From positions 2,185,001-2,249,000 of the forward strand of contig OX359282.1 of NCBI GenBank assembly GCA_947179155.2: DNA of 64,000 bases, written 5' to 3'. The notes under the pieces were generated by a model. The model was not told the DNA's origin. It saw only the letters and a list, made by a program, of their open reading frames with translations, and made no database searches. Each line of letters starts with the position of its first letter. The stretch's first letter is position 1. Made by a program: the position numbers and the translations under genes. The stretch comes from Hedera helix. Taxonomy: Eukaryota > Streptophyta > Magnoliopsida > Apiales > Araliaceae. Positions 47,774 to 58,673 of the stretch are shown piece after piece.

Positions 47774-49816
47774 TTATGAGAAGTGTTGTGAACATAAGCT
47801 ACCGAACCCCCACGGCCGCAAATTGCCTAAATCAGGCTTTCTGCCTGTCCACAATTCATATGGGGTGGACTGTACTGATTTTGAAGGAACTTGGTTAAGT
47901 ATACGTGTCGCAGTTAACAATGCGTCTCCCCAAAAAGAGATAGGCAAATTAGCTTGCGCCATCATAGACCTTACCATGTCAAGTAGTGTTCTATTTCTTC
48001 TTTCCGCCACACCATTTTGTTGCGGAGTACCAGGAATTGTCAGTTGCCTGATAATTCCTTTTTCCTTACAAAGTTCTTTAAACTGATCGGATAAATACTC
48101 GCGGCCTTGGTCAGTTCGGAGTGCTTTAACATTTTTCTCCAACTGATTCTCAACCTCAATCAAATAACGTCTAAAGCAGTCAAGTGCTTCTGACTTATGA
48201 GAGATTAAGAACGTGTGCCCGAAGCGTGTGAAGTCATCTATCATAGTAAGGAAATAAGAATGACCACGTCTATCCTTCACATTCATTGGACCACATATAT
48301 CCGAATGAATAAGCTGCAATGGTGTATCTGCCCTTGTGGCTTTACCAAATGATTTTCTTGTAGACTTACCTGCTAAGCAGTGTTCACAAGTAGGCAAGTT
48401 GACCTTAGCGAGTGGGCCTAGAAGACCTTCTCGAGCTAACCTGGTCATTCTGTCTTGTCCAATATGGCCCAATCTAGTATGCCATTTAATTGAACTATTA
48501 TGTTCACTCTCAACAGAAGTAAGATAAGTATATGAATCATCAATATTAGAACTAGAATTAATGATATCCAAAACCATTAAACCATTATTAATAAAACCAA
48601 AACCACAAATATTTGTCCCATGAGAAATAATAACTCGTTCTTTCTCAAAAACTACAGAAAAACCATATTTAAGACTAGCAAGAACAGAAAATAAATTATG
48701 CCGAACATCCGGCGCATAAAGTACATCATGCAGAATTAATGCTGAGCATCCTCGCATTTCTAGTTTGTAAGTGCCAATTCCTAGCACGTCCACACTAGAG
48801 TCATTCCCCATGTATACTTTTCTGCCAGCTGGAATGCGGCGATACTCTTCGAACCCAACTCGATCTCTGGCTATGTGGTCCGTTGCTCCGGAATCTACAA
48901 TCCACATATGGAGAGATTGAGCAACAAAAGTACTAGAAGTAACATTACACATAGTTTGATCAAAACTAGGAAGTACCTTCTTCGGCTCAGTGCATTCACG
49001 AACGAAGTGCCCCATCTTGCCACAGTTGTAGCAGGCCATCTTAGCCTTGTCCTTCTTGCCACCTCTTTTTCCTCTTTTTCTCTTGTCACCTTCACTTGCT
49101 GCCTTGTTAGGCGCCGGAGCAGGAGTAGCAGCAGCTTTCTTTCCATTATTCTTTCGCTTGGGTTTCCCTTTGCGAGAACTGGACTCAGCAACATATGCCT
49201 TGGATGGCCTAGCAGCTTCTAAGCGCTCAGGCTCAAGCTCCAAGTGACGCCGAATATCGTCAAAGTTTCTGATATTCGGGTTGTGAGTCATATTAACCCG
49301 CATATGTTCCCAACTATCTGGGAGTGAGCGAACCACAGTTGATATCTGCTGCTCATCCGACAAGTCATTGCCAGCAGCCTTTAACTCTCGAATCATGTTT
49401 GACATTATTCGAAGGTGCTTTTTCATTGAATGATCAGCCTCCTTCTTATAACCATCAAACCTGATAGTTAAGCCGCGCAACCTAGTCAGTGAGGTGCCTC
49501 CGAATTTGGTTTTGAGAGCTTCCCACATCTCATAAGCAGTTGAGTACTCTTCGTATTCAAACAAGAATTCATTGTTCATACTGCTTAAGAGAGTGATGCG
49601 AGCAATTCTATCTTTCTTGCGCCAATTTTCAAAGGCAGCAAGCTTATCAGCATTCTCAGCATCATTGTCAGTGGGTTTCGTTTCTTTAGTTATTAAAGTC
49701 TCTTCAACTTCCAACTCCTCAAGAACCATGCGGACCTTACGATGCCAAACATCATAATTATCCCCATCGAATTTGTTACCTTTATTAAGATCGGCAATAA
49801 TTTGTTTTGAAGCCAT
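47774..49816 (-). CDS. Second copia gag-protease-integrase (680 aa, ends at a frameshift)
   Basis: Starts at ATG 49816 with a Gag domain (residues 1-255). CCHC zinc knuckle C262, C265, H270, C275; protease DSGATDH from 308; integrase zinc motif H446, H451, C477, C480; catalytic D506, D569, E605. After residue 670 (PWG) the reading frame changes and stops within 10 codons. A one-base length change in the C run at 47807-47811 (plus strand) accounts for the break. Up to that point nothing is missing, so capsid, protease and the integrase core could still be produced. Confidence 0.92.
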   Translation of the reverse strand: MASKQIIADLNKGNKFDGDNYDVWHRKVRMVLEELEVEETLITKETKPTDNDAENADKLAAFENWRKKDRIARITLLSSMNNEFLFEYEEYSTAYEMWEALKTKFGGTSLTRLRGLTIRFDGYKKEADHSMKKHLRIMSNMIRELKAAGNDLSDEQQISTVVRSLPDSWEHMRVNMTHNPNIRNFDDIRRHLELEPERLEAARPSKAYVAESSSRKGKPKRKNNGKKAAATPAPAPNKAASEGDKRKRGKRGGKKDKAKMACYNCGKMGHFVRECTEPKKVLPSFDQTMCNVTSSTFVAQSLHMWIVDSGATDHIARDRVGFEEYRRIPAGRKVYMGNDSSVDVLGIGTYKLEMRGCSALILHDVLYAPDVRHNLFSVLASLKYGFSVVFEKERVIISHGTNICGFGFINNGLMVLDIINSSSNIDDSYTYLTSVESEHNSSIKWHTRLGHIGQDRMTRLAREGLLGPLAKVNLPTCEHCLAGKSTRKSFGKATRADTPLQLIHSDICGPMNVKDRRGHSYFLTMIDDFTRFGHTFLISHKSEALDCFRRYLIEVENQLEKNVKALRTDQGREYLSDQFKELCKEKGIIRQLTIPGTPQQNGVAERRNRTLLDMVRSMMAQANLPISFWGDALLTATRILNQVPSKSVQSTPYELWTGRKPDLGNLRPWGFGSLCSQHFS

Positions 49817-51147
49817 CTAAATAATCGAGAGAACTTTATTAGAAAACATTTAAGAGTTCACCACAGTATTAACTTATCTTTGCTGCATAACATAAACTTC
49901 TTAAAATAATCAAAGTATAAACACAAAAAGGAAACTTTGCTAAGCTTGGGAATCACAAATTGTGTGTATATTTAACTATTTTATTATAGTTTATTTAGCG
50001 CAAAAATATACATTGAATTTAAGATTTAAACAAAAGTTTTATTTTCTTAAATTTCTCCCACTAAGTTCAAGCATATATATATGTGTTTCTAGCATGTATT
50101 TAATCCCTAGTATGCTTTTACAAACTTGAAAAAACATTTAAATATTCCAAATATTTTGTAAGGATTAAATAATTACTCATATTATTCCAAATAATATGTA
50201 ATACCATGCAAAACACATAATATAGCTACCAAAATTTTTTTAACAGCATAATAACAGTTTATTAACATTCTGTAAATTTTCTGGATTTTTTCGAAAAGTA
50301 CACAATTTATACAAATAGATTGTTAATGCATAATTTGACTAGAAAATAAGTTTAGGCCACTTTATCAAAACATTTTTCAACACCCTTGGTGGATAAATGA
50401 TAAAATAGGTTTCTGATGTTTACAAAAAAATTTGGACAGAAAACCAACTTCCCAATATTTTTTAAACCATTTTAAAGCAATTTTTAACTATAAAACTAAT
50501 TTCTGAAAATTCCAAGTATATCAAAAAAATAAATTTTATATACAGAAAACCCAGAAATTAGACATAAAAGTTACTGTAAAAATTTTGTTGACTGGAAAAA
50601 TAGGGAAGGCGGCGCGTGTAAAACACGCGCCACAGCCGCGCGTGGGGATCAGCAGAAAGTCCGCGCAATGCGCGGGTGACTGCCACCTCGTCGCTGACGT
50701 GGCACTCCTGCCACGTGTCACAATGTGATTGGTCCACATGGCAGTCAAACTGGGACCCCTGCTGACGTGGCAGATGACGTGTCTGCCACGTGGCGATGAC
50801 AGAGCTGCCACGCAGTGCTGACGTGCCTGACACATGGCGCTGACATGGCTGCCTCGTCATCGTCTTCAACCTTCAGCTAGGGTTTTCAGATGGCAAATTA
50901 CAGTTTAGTACCCTTTTTTAAAATGGCCATAACTTTCTCATTTTAAGTCGAAAAAATGCGATCCACATATCCACGGAATCGTATCGAAAAGTTCTACACA
51001 ACCATGGTATCAGAATTTTCATACAGTGTCCATGGAAAATAGTTTTTGAAAAAACAAATGCTTCAAAAACAACTAGGGTTTGATTTTTCTCCCAAAATAC
51101 AAAGCCATTTTGCATGAAATTTTCGCACGCATCTGCTCTGATACCAA
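49817..51147 (-). other. Second copia 5' leader with primer site and GC-rich ACGT-repeat block
   Basis: A leader of 1.33 kb, long for copia. The part near gag is AT-rich. The block 50605-50865 is GC-rich: perfect hairpins at 50611-50631 (GGCGCGTGT arms) and 50661-50675 (CCGCGC arms), then five TGAC(G/A)TG motifs and three TGCCACG motifs in alternating orientation, including CACGTG G-boxes near 50711 and 50785. The open stretches across this block on the minus strand encode low-complexity repeats and are not called genes. Confidence 0.75.
51135..51146 (-). other. Primer-binding site (tRNA-iMet) of second copia
   Basis: Minus strand TGGTATCAGAGC, complementary to the 3' end of plant initiator tRNA-Met, one base from the 5' LTR. 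Confidence 0.93.
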
Positions 51148-51724
51148 TGTAATAATATAGAGCATACATGCAGTGGAAATGAATTGAAAAAATAATTACA
51201 TCTTTCCGATTACCTTTGATGCGTATGCCCACAACAACGAACGGCTAGAATCTCGTGCACAATGAACAATATTCTCAGCGATAATTTAGACAACAAATGA
51301 GTGCTAAATTATCTTCCACAATTCAAGAAGCTACAAACTTTCAAGCTTCACAAATGACCTACAATGGCTTATATAAAACTCTCTCTATTTTGCTCTCAAG
51401 TTGCTTTTGTTTCTTGGTATATAAAATGATCAGCATTGCTCTCATTTTATAGTACTCTAAGAATATGTAACTTACATATATTAAACAAGAAATAAATCAT
51501 TAGTAACTCCCAAATAAATTACAAAGTAATTCCTATGTTTAATATATATATTACTCCCAAGTTGTAACATATGTAACTCCCATGTAACATATGTAACTTA
51601 TGTCCAGCAAAAATAAGAGAGAGATACATACACATGTTCATTGTATCTAGACAATGAACCATGTGGCTATACCCACTGGGTCGTCCGCTCCATGGGCGCT
51701 CCGGTTAAGGTCCATAAACCAAGA
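51148..51724 (-). repeat. Second copia, 5' LTR
   Basis: Pairs with 43755-44331. The outermost base triplet reads TCT in place of TGT on the minus strand, a point mutation in the terminal dinucleotide. Confidence 0.95.
51444..51452 (-). promoter_or_regulatory. TATA box of second copia
   Basis: CTATAAAAT on the minus strand, about 270 bp inside the LTR from its 5' end; the only strong TATA in the LTR. Confidence 0.6.
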
Positions 51725-51871
51725 CTAACTTTTGGCAATGTTTTTGTTTCTTATATAATCCTTCATCGCAATATTTGCACCTAACAACCAGACATTGAAC
51801 AAATCTAAAATAAAGGAATACGAGGCCCATAATACAATAATACAAGTGTCTAAGCGGGTGTTAGTTTAGCA
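51725..51871. repeat. Duplicated U2 5'-flank without U2, copy B, right part
   Basis: Resumes at the second CTAAC (51725-51729) and ends at GTTTAGCA, as in A at 24550. Confidence 0.75.
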
Positions 51872-54800
51872 CGGTAAGGACCAAGAATTTTGAGTTGCAT
51901 TTTAAATAAAATTGGAAATTTAATTTCTAATTAATTACGTTATGGTGTGAATTAATTTAAACCCTAACAAGATGGTTTGATTTATATTTGACTATTTAAT
52001 TAATTTAATTAAAGGAAATCCGATTAAGGGTTATTAATTATCGGTCTAACATAAGGTTGTATTTTTAATATCAATGAATTGATATGTTATTGAACCCTAA
52101 TTAAATATTCAATTAATATTGAATATGGCAAGTCTAATTAGATTATGTAAATTAAATTAAATTAAATTTGATTATTAAAGTGTTCCCATGGTTATTTAAA
52201 CAAGCCCAAACAATTAATTAAGTGAGGGACTTGTGGAATTTGCTTTGTGGGTTGATATTTAATTAAGCTAGCCCAATTTAATAAGAAGTGGGTGAGTTAT
52301 TTTGGTAGCCCAATGTTGTTGGATTATTATGATCATAGATGACTCAAATGAATTAAATTGCAAACTCAATGTTTGGTCCAATTGTCAAAGCTTCTAGAAA
52401 GCATGAATTTACTAATTTGGCAATAAAAATAAATCAAAAATGAATCAAATTAAGGGGCATGGCTGCTGGTATGGGGTGTCCATGGACTCCAAATTTTATC
52501 CAATTTGTTGCTTGAGTTAGTGTATGGAACACTCAACAAATTGCTAGCATTTTTGAAAAATGGTTGAAGTCCAATGTGTAGATATATAGGTTATATGTAT
52601 ATATTTCTACTACTATAAATATGAACCTTAGCTCACTTGAGTGAAAGTTTGCTAAGTTTGCTAGAGTGCTCTTTTATTGTGAGTGAGTAAGGTGTGAGTT
52701 AACTCGGCGAGTTAAAGAAAAAGAAAGTGAGTTAGTGAGTTCTTTAGCGAGTCACTGCCGAGTCACGCTAGACTACTTCAAGGGGTGTTATTGGATGTCA
52801 TCTAAATCCATCATCTACTTTGGAAAGAAGAGAAAAGTAGCTCACAAGTCAAAAAGGTATAAAAAAAAAATATTCCTTAAAAACCCTAATCTTGGTTTTC
52901 TTTTAAATTTTATGGTAGAGATATTATCTTTGAGCTCTTTGTGCTTAGAATCATGCTAGACATGTTTATATAGGATGCCATGTGGTTTAAATGTGAAGTG
53001 GTATGAGTTTATGTAGAAAAATCTAGCAAAATGCTTGAAAATATTTTTATCGACGAACAAAACATAGGTTGTACGAATAAATTTCACATTTTGAAATCTA
53101 CAAGTTATTTTTGTGATTTAATATTTTCTGGGAATATATAGGTAAGTTAAGAACAAAATCCCTTTGGAATCACCCAAAAATGTGTTAAAATGAGCAAGTT
53201 ATGTATGTTGGACCAAACACATCTCACTGTCCAAGATCTTGCATGAACAGTCCAATTTAAGACAAATTTTCGAAACCAAAACTTATCCAAAAATGATGTT
53301 TGAGCCCATAAAGTTGTAGTTCGGGAAGTCACGATTCCATCGATACCTAGTAGAGCTCCATCGGAGTTATAGAAGTCAAGTTATTAAGGTTTTTTCCCAA
53401 GACCCCAAAGCTGAACAGAATTTGGAAAAAGGGAAATGTTTCTGCTGGGTTTTTTTTTTAAACCGGCCAGAACTTTCCGGTGACCGGTTCACCGGAATTA
53501 AAACCGGTTCCGGCGACGGGTCCTTGACAGAAGTTGTTTGGTTTTGCATGTACTATTTTATAACTTACCTTTAAAATGTCACCTATCAACTTGACTACAA
53601 GAAATATAAATTGTGAAGTGTAAAATAAGCAATAATCACCAACACTTAACCCACATGTGGTAAATTCTCCAACTCCCATAAGACCTATGGTTAAAGTACT
53701 ACACTTAACCTTGGTTACTCAAATACCCAACATTAATTAAAGCTCATCTTATTTATATATTTACATATTTATACATCTCCCAACAATTAACCACAATGTG
53801 GTTAATTCTCTACAATATGCAACCCATGGCTATCTACCAATTCTATCTTGGTAAATTATATATATAATAATTGTATCTACACATTTTGCTAGCAACTAAC
53901 CCGTGCATAGTTAAAGCTTTAATGTATTTACCACTTAGGGTTACTCAATTAACTCATACATAGTTAATTCTCATCATCACATTCATTTACCTAGCAATTA
54001 ACCAATATTTGGTTAATGCCCTCTCTTGCTTACCAACTAGGGTTATTCAATTAACCCTACATTAGTTAATTCTCTACACTTATCAATACTTGAAAAATAT
54101 TCTCCCAACACATTGAACAACATTTGACTTTTCACCTTATAAGTCAAATGGTTGACTTTGACCAAAAGTCAACCCCGACACCAAATTGTGTTTACTATCT
54201 CTCTTTGTTAATTTCGACGTTCTGAACTCAACGGTGTAGTCCGCTTCTCCAAATTCTCTTCCAAACTCCAAATTGGGGTTTTAACTCGACTTTCTTCTCT
54301 TTCCTTTAGTCAAACTTTGACTAGTTGACCACTTTGTCATTTCTTGATATTTCTATTTGTTTCCTTACCTTCACACATGTAAGTATACTCGTGACATCAG
54401 GTATACATTACCTCATTCTCTTTACACCGCTATTCCACAAAATTACAACTATACAGGGTTTCATCCTTAATCTAAGACTTCCACCTTAATAACTTGGCCT
54501 CACATACAAGTCTTACAATTATTACGTGCTTAGGCTTATTCACAATATCCATATGGCTTGCCTTATGTATAAATTTGACCCGCCTTAATCTTAATCCATT
54601 TTGGACTGTTATTAAATTTCCAATCACTTGGCCACTAGGTTGGGTTTAATTTTAATTACCACCACAATACCTAGCTTATCTCTTCCCAATTTATTAATTT
54701 GGGATATCTTAAATGACTATTCAAGGTTTAACTTTCATAACCTTGTTTAATTAATATATTAAACTTTACAGTGTTCTTGATGATTAATTCAATTAATCAT

Positions 54801-55226
54801 TTATCACGATCGACTAAAATGTAATTAACGCACCTCCAAGTATATACGTATCTATGCATATACACCTTCACGAAATCTTAAAAATATTTCTCCAATTGAA
54901 ATTTATTTTCCTAATAAATTTCCTCATATATCACACTAAAAACTTCTTACATAATTTCCTTTAGTCAAATACATTCATTGAGCTTTAAATGTATTATATT
55001 ACCTTATTATTAATATACCTCAAAGTATACATAATAATAAAATTCTAGGTTTTAAAATTTTAAAACCTACATTCACTCACATTTAAATCCTAACACAAAG
55101 ATTAGGGTCAAATGTTTACTCACTTTCTACACCTTTTACTTTTCCAAATTTAGGTTTTAACTTCAACCTTTATTTCATCATCTAAGATCTTATTTAAAAA
55201 TCTTCTGAAATATTCGGGACATTACA
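51872..55226. mobile_element. Compound LTR-like block, copy B
   Basis: Counterpart of 24551-27901, with TATA at 52613-52621, TTAACC/GGTTAA hairpins at 53641-54074 and the same ATTCGGGACATTACA right edge. The 107-codon stretch open in A (27001-27324) is broken here, so it is not a gene. Confidence 0.55.
52613..52621 (+). promoter_or_regulatory. TATA box of LTR-like block, copy B
   Basis: CTATAAATA with the downstream GAGTTA/GAGTC series at 52681-52766, as in A. Confidence 0.45.
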
Positions 55227-55815
55227 GTTATAAATTGCTTACATTCTTGAGTCAAGAATTATACTGAGCTTAAAATCATATCTGCTTAGTTAAGAAGCAA
55301 ACTTTTAAAAACAAACTTATTTTCAAAAAGGATATTTGAGATAGTGTATTTTTAGTGTTTGTAAGAAATAGAGTAATCGCAAACCAAGACCAAAATCTCA
55401 GAGATGTCAATAGGTGTTGAGTCTCTATTTTACTTGCGAGGATACGAAAAAATCTTTAATTTCAAGACCAGATTTATAATTAGTATTGAGCTTAGGATTA
55501 CGAGTAGAACTACATTAATTTGATAAAGCAGCGGGGAGCTTCTTTCAAGGTAATTATTTGTAGTGAAACTTAAAGTTTAACTGTAAAACTTCGTAAAGGT
55601 TTCTTCACCTATTGAAGGAGAGATTAATTATTATCATAGTGATAGGATCATAAGTCCTGGAACCAACTAAATCCACTATGTTATGTGAGATTGCTTTTGT
55701 ATGGGTGTTTAACATAACAATTGGCATAATCACTAAAATTATTAAGATAAATAATTTAAAAAATAGAATTTTAAAAAGGCCACGGATTTTTATAAAATAT
55801 AATAATCTATTCAAC
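55227..55815 (+). mobile_element. SIRE-like copia LTR tail remnant, copy B
   Basis: Counterpart of 27902-28565, shortened by about 49 bp at 55661 (CCTGG joined to AACCAACT). Confidence 0.4.
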
Positions 55816-56633
55816 ACCCTCTTCTAGATTATTATTACAACATTTTATTTTCTGTTTTAAGCTTTCATAAAATTTCAACTTTGATGCAAATAATAAATTA
55901 AAATTCAAGATAACGATATTTCCATCGCAATTTATATTCTTTTATACACATTATAAGTTTTTAAGGTTTGTTTATAAAGTATGTTTTCAAGTTTTTACTT
56001 TATATTTTTATTTTCTTATTTTCATCGGAAGAAACGTAAATCATATAACATATAATTGGGGAAAAACCAGCTCAAAAAATATAATTGGCCATAGTTTCTT
56101 TGTAACTCTCCACCTGTCTCATTTCTTTAGTAAAATGAAACCTTGTGTAAGCTAAAACTTTGGAATTCATCCTTTTCATTCTCACCTAAAATTCATCAAA
56201 TTCAATTTAATTTTTCCTTACGTCTGATTAAGTTAGTGTGTTGATATGATTCAGAAGTCGATCCAATTTTTGAGTAGGGTCAAATATTATATATTTTGTA
56301 TTTTGTATTATCGATATGTAAGAAAATAACACATTTGGTGAGATTAATACTCCATTTATTCCGCAAAAAGGGTCTCGTTTGTAAAATCTACTACTAATAT
56401 TTTTTAGACATTTGTTTCATGTTTTACCCCCGATAGTTTGTAGTTCAGAAATGGCAACACGACAATAAATTTAAGACGAAAAACTTGGGGAACAGAAACT
56501 CAAAAAGAGTATGCAAGAGGTTTGCAAATAGTCCCACAACGAGTAAGAGAAGTAGGAAATACACAAAGCAGCAGCCATATATTGAAGCCTCCTGCTGCAG
56601 CAAGAAAAGCACGCAGCCACGCTGTGAGCACAA
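55816..56633. other. Non-coding stretch with the unrecognised 75-codon frame, copy B
   Basis: Counterpart of 28566-29347. The frame 56522-56749 has Gln where A has Arg (residue 6) and is otherwise the same. Confidence 0.4.
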
Positions 56634-56805
56634 AGCGAACTATTCTTTCGCCTTTTACTAAAGAATACCGTGTGCTCGAGGCAAATAGTGGCATACGCTT
56701 ATTTTTGGGGGACCACACCTTATGGTTAGGTACCTACAACTCCAGTTAAGTCATTTGGCGAAGGCATCAATTACCCATAAATAATATACAAGTAAGACCA
56801 AATGC

Positions 56806-56844
<39 letters not shown>

Positions 56845-57578
56845 ACTGTTTCTTATTTACCGTATAAATTTTCATTAATCCAAAGCGTAACAACAGTATT
56901 GAATTTCTGAAACCATTATTCTTTAGGTGAAAGGTAAAATAGTACTCTCATTTCACAAAAAGAGTAATTAGTCAATTTTTTTGTTGTTTCACATAAAGTC
57001 CTTTAGTATAAAATATCACAATGTACTCAAGTTTGATTTCATATATTTTTATCGTGCCTTTACTACAAAACTAACAAGTACTACTAACTACTTAATATTT
57101 TTAAAGGTAATTATTAAACAATATCTTTAACATTTTCCGAGGTTGCGAATGCGACCATTTTTGTGAAACCGATGCAGTATATATAGCATTACGTGTATGA
57201 AGAAGTATCAATAGTTAAATAATCTGACAATTTATTTAGATGCACTACTGCAGGATTTCTCTAGCTTATAGGCTATTGTTTCCCAACATGACAGGATTAT
57301 AATAATGAGAGTGGAGTTGTGGGAGTAGAGACTAGAAAGGAACATGAAGATTAGAGTGCAATATATAAGTGTATTACGGTTGAAACTGAAAGGCCTTGAT
57401 GAAACCAATCCCATACACCGCTGCAGGTCAAAATTCTTTAAAGTTATCTCTTCAATCAAAATCTCTAACTTTTGACAATATTTGCACCTAACAACCCGAC
57501 ATTGAACAAATCTAAAATAAAGGAATACGAGGCCAGTAATACAATAATACAAGTGTCCAAGTGGGTGTAAGTTTAGCA
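56634..57578. repeat. U2 snRNA 5'-flank repeat, copy B
   Basis: Counterpart of 29348-30291. Has a pure TA run (about 56813-56842) and retains the GACAATTTATTTAGATGCAC segment missing from A. Confidence 0.7.
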
Positions 57579-57626
57579 CCACCTCGACTAGTTGTGATGA
57601 ACCTGTAAGGCAACTAAGCTTTAAAA
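57577..57626 (+). promoter_or_regulatory. Pol II-type snRNA promoter of U2, copy B
   Basis: USE-like CACCACCTCG at 57577-57586 and TTTAAAA at 57620-57626, with the same 33-bp gap and distance to the RNA start as in A. No substitution between the copies in these motifs. Confidence 0.55.
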
Positions 57627-57651
57627 GGTGAAGTGTACGTGTAGGTAAAGC

Positions 57652-57845
57652 ATACCTTTCTCGGCCTTTTGGCTAAGATCAAGTGTAGTATCTGTTCTTA
57701 TCAGTTTAATATCTGATATGTGAGCCAATGGCTCACACGATATTAAATTTATTTTTTGAGGGGGAGAGTTCATCACAGTAGCTTGCTGCTGGATCTCTCA
57801 AGTGTCGCCTTGGCTTTGCACTATAGACTTGGCATGGTGCACCCC
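57652..57845 (+). ncRNA. U2: U2 spliceosomal snRNA, copy B
   Basis: 194 nt, same architecture as copy A: intact 5' end including CTCGGCC of stem I, GTAGTA branch-site sequence, paired stem IIb, ATTTTTTG Sm site, 3' stem-loops, end GTGCACCCC. It keeps the conserved G at RNA position 13 that A has lost, but has GGTGC for GGCGC at the base of the last stem (near 57839). It also has G where A has A in CACAGTAGCTTGC, matching the usual U2 stem. On balance this copy is closer to canonical U2 than A. Confidence 0.9.
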
Positions 57846-58274
57846 ACCAAATCAGTTACAATGTTTATACATGCAACTATTATGATCTCGTATAAAAGGT
57901 TGTTCTGATAGCATCAACATATTACCCAACTGCTGCACCAACATATGGCAAATGCTGTACTTAGCCAAGATCCCTGAAAAATTCCAAACATCTGATTGAA
58001 AGGTGAAAGAAGCTATGGTGCTGTGTCTGATTTCCCATGAGGCACCAAGGCATGTATCTAGGCCTGAAGTTTAATATGCATCTGTTGTAACATACATGAA
58101 TAACCTCAATTGTTGCATATAATTCTGTAGAATTTTTTTTTGGAACTTCAAAGCATTAACTTTTGTTATTAGAAGAAAACCGGGGCTTAAAGTTTGTAAC
58201 TTTAACCTAAGATGAATGAGTGCAAATAAAAAGCAATTGGAGTTTCTGACAACTTGGATTTTCTGGACTTGGGG
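57846..58274. other. U2 3' flank, non-coding, copy B
   Basis: Begins with the same possible 3' box (CCAAATCAGTTACAA, 57848-57862). A few short indels against A. No gene recognised. Confidence 0.5.
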
Positions 58275-58673
58275 TATATCACGACATTACTTGAACATGA
58301 TCTGTTCTATAGGCTTGTACTTCTGTATTCTTTATTTCTAAGGAGGCAGGTAACCATGTCTGGTGGATGAATCATGAAGGCATGGCTAGAGCATGATTAA
58401 CAATCTCTCTGGTCCTTGGACTACTTAAGCTTGTGGGTGGCTATATGCGGTTGTCTTGACAGACCTATAAAATTTCATTGGCAACTTTTTAGCTCTTTTA
58501 CAACTGCGATGGTATTCAAATTATTAAGGCTTGTAGGCGACAATTTGTGAATTTTATGCTTTTGTTTTTATTATTGAAGTTCACTGGGAAAGTTTTCTTA
58601 AAGTTGCTACAGTTTGGAATATTTTGTAAATCTGCACTTGTTTCGGGATAATATGGGGAGACTGTAATAACCC
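58275..58673. other. Non-coding sequence present in B only
   Basis: No gene recognised. The part GCTTGTACTTCTGTATTC...GGCAGGTAACCATGTC (from about 58312) recurs in shortened form after each LTR-like block (33388, 61198, 63561), where the portion between GGATGAATC and TGTGAATTTTAT is deleted. Confidence 0.5.

Larger units (their letters stand above)
43755..51724 (-). mobile_element. Complete Ty1/copia retrotransposon (7970 bp, CTAAC target duplication)
   Basis: Two 577-bp LTRs, primer site, polypurine tract and gag-pol in the correct order on the minus strand. The element is flanked by CTAAC at 43750-43754 and 51725-51729. The empty site survives in segment A (24404-24408). It is a different family from the left array: a different Gag, a long GC-rich leader and a long 3' non-coding region with hairpin repeats. 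By eye about 11 of 577 LTR positions differ, so the insertion is fairly recent. Gag-pol has a single frame break and is probably not autonomous. Confidence 0.96.

Noticed and set aside
48875..49222. 115-codon frame antisense to gag of the second copia
   Set aside because: It is a shadow of the real minus-strand gag frame.
50536..50869. 99- and 103-codon minus-strand frames in the GC-rich leader block
   Set aside because: They consist of translated TGACGTGGCA-type repeats in overlapping frames without a coding signature.
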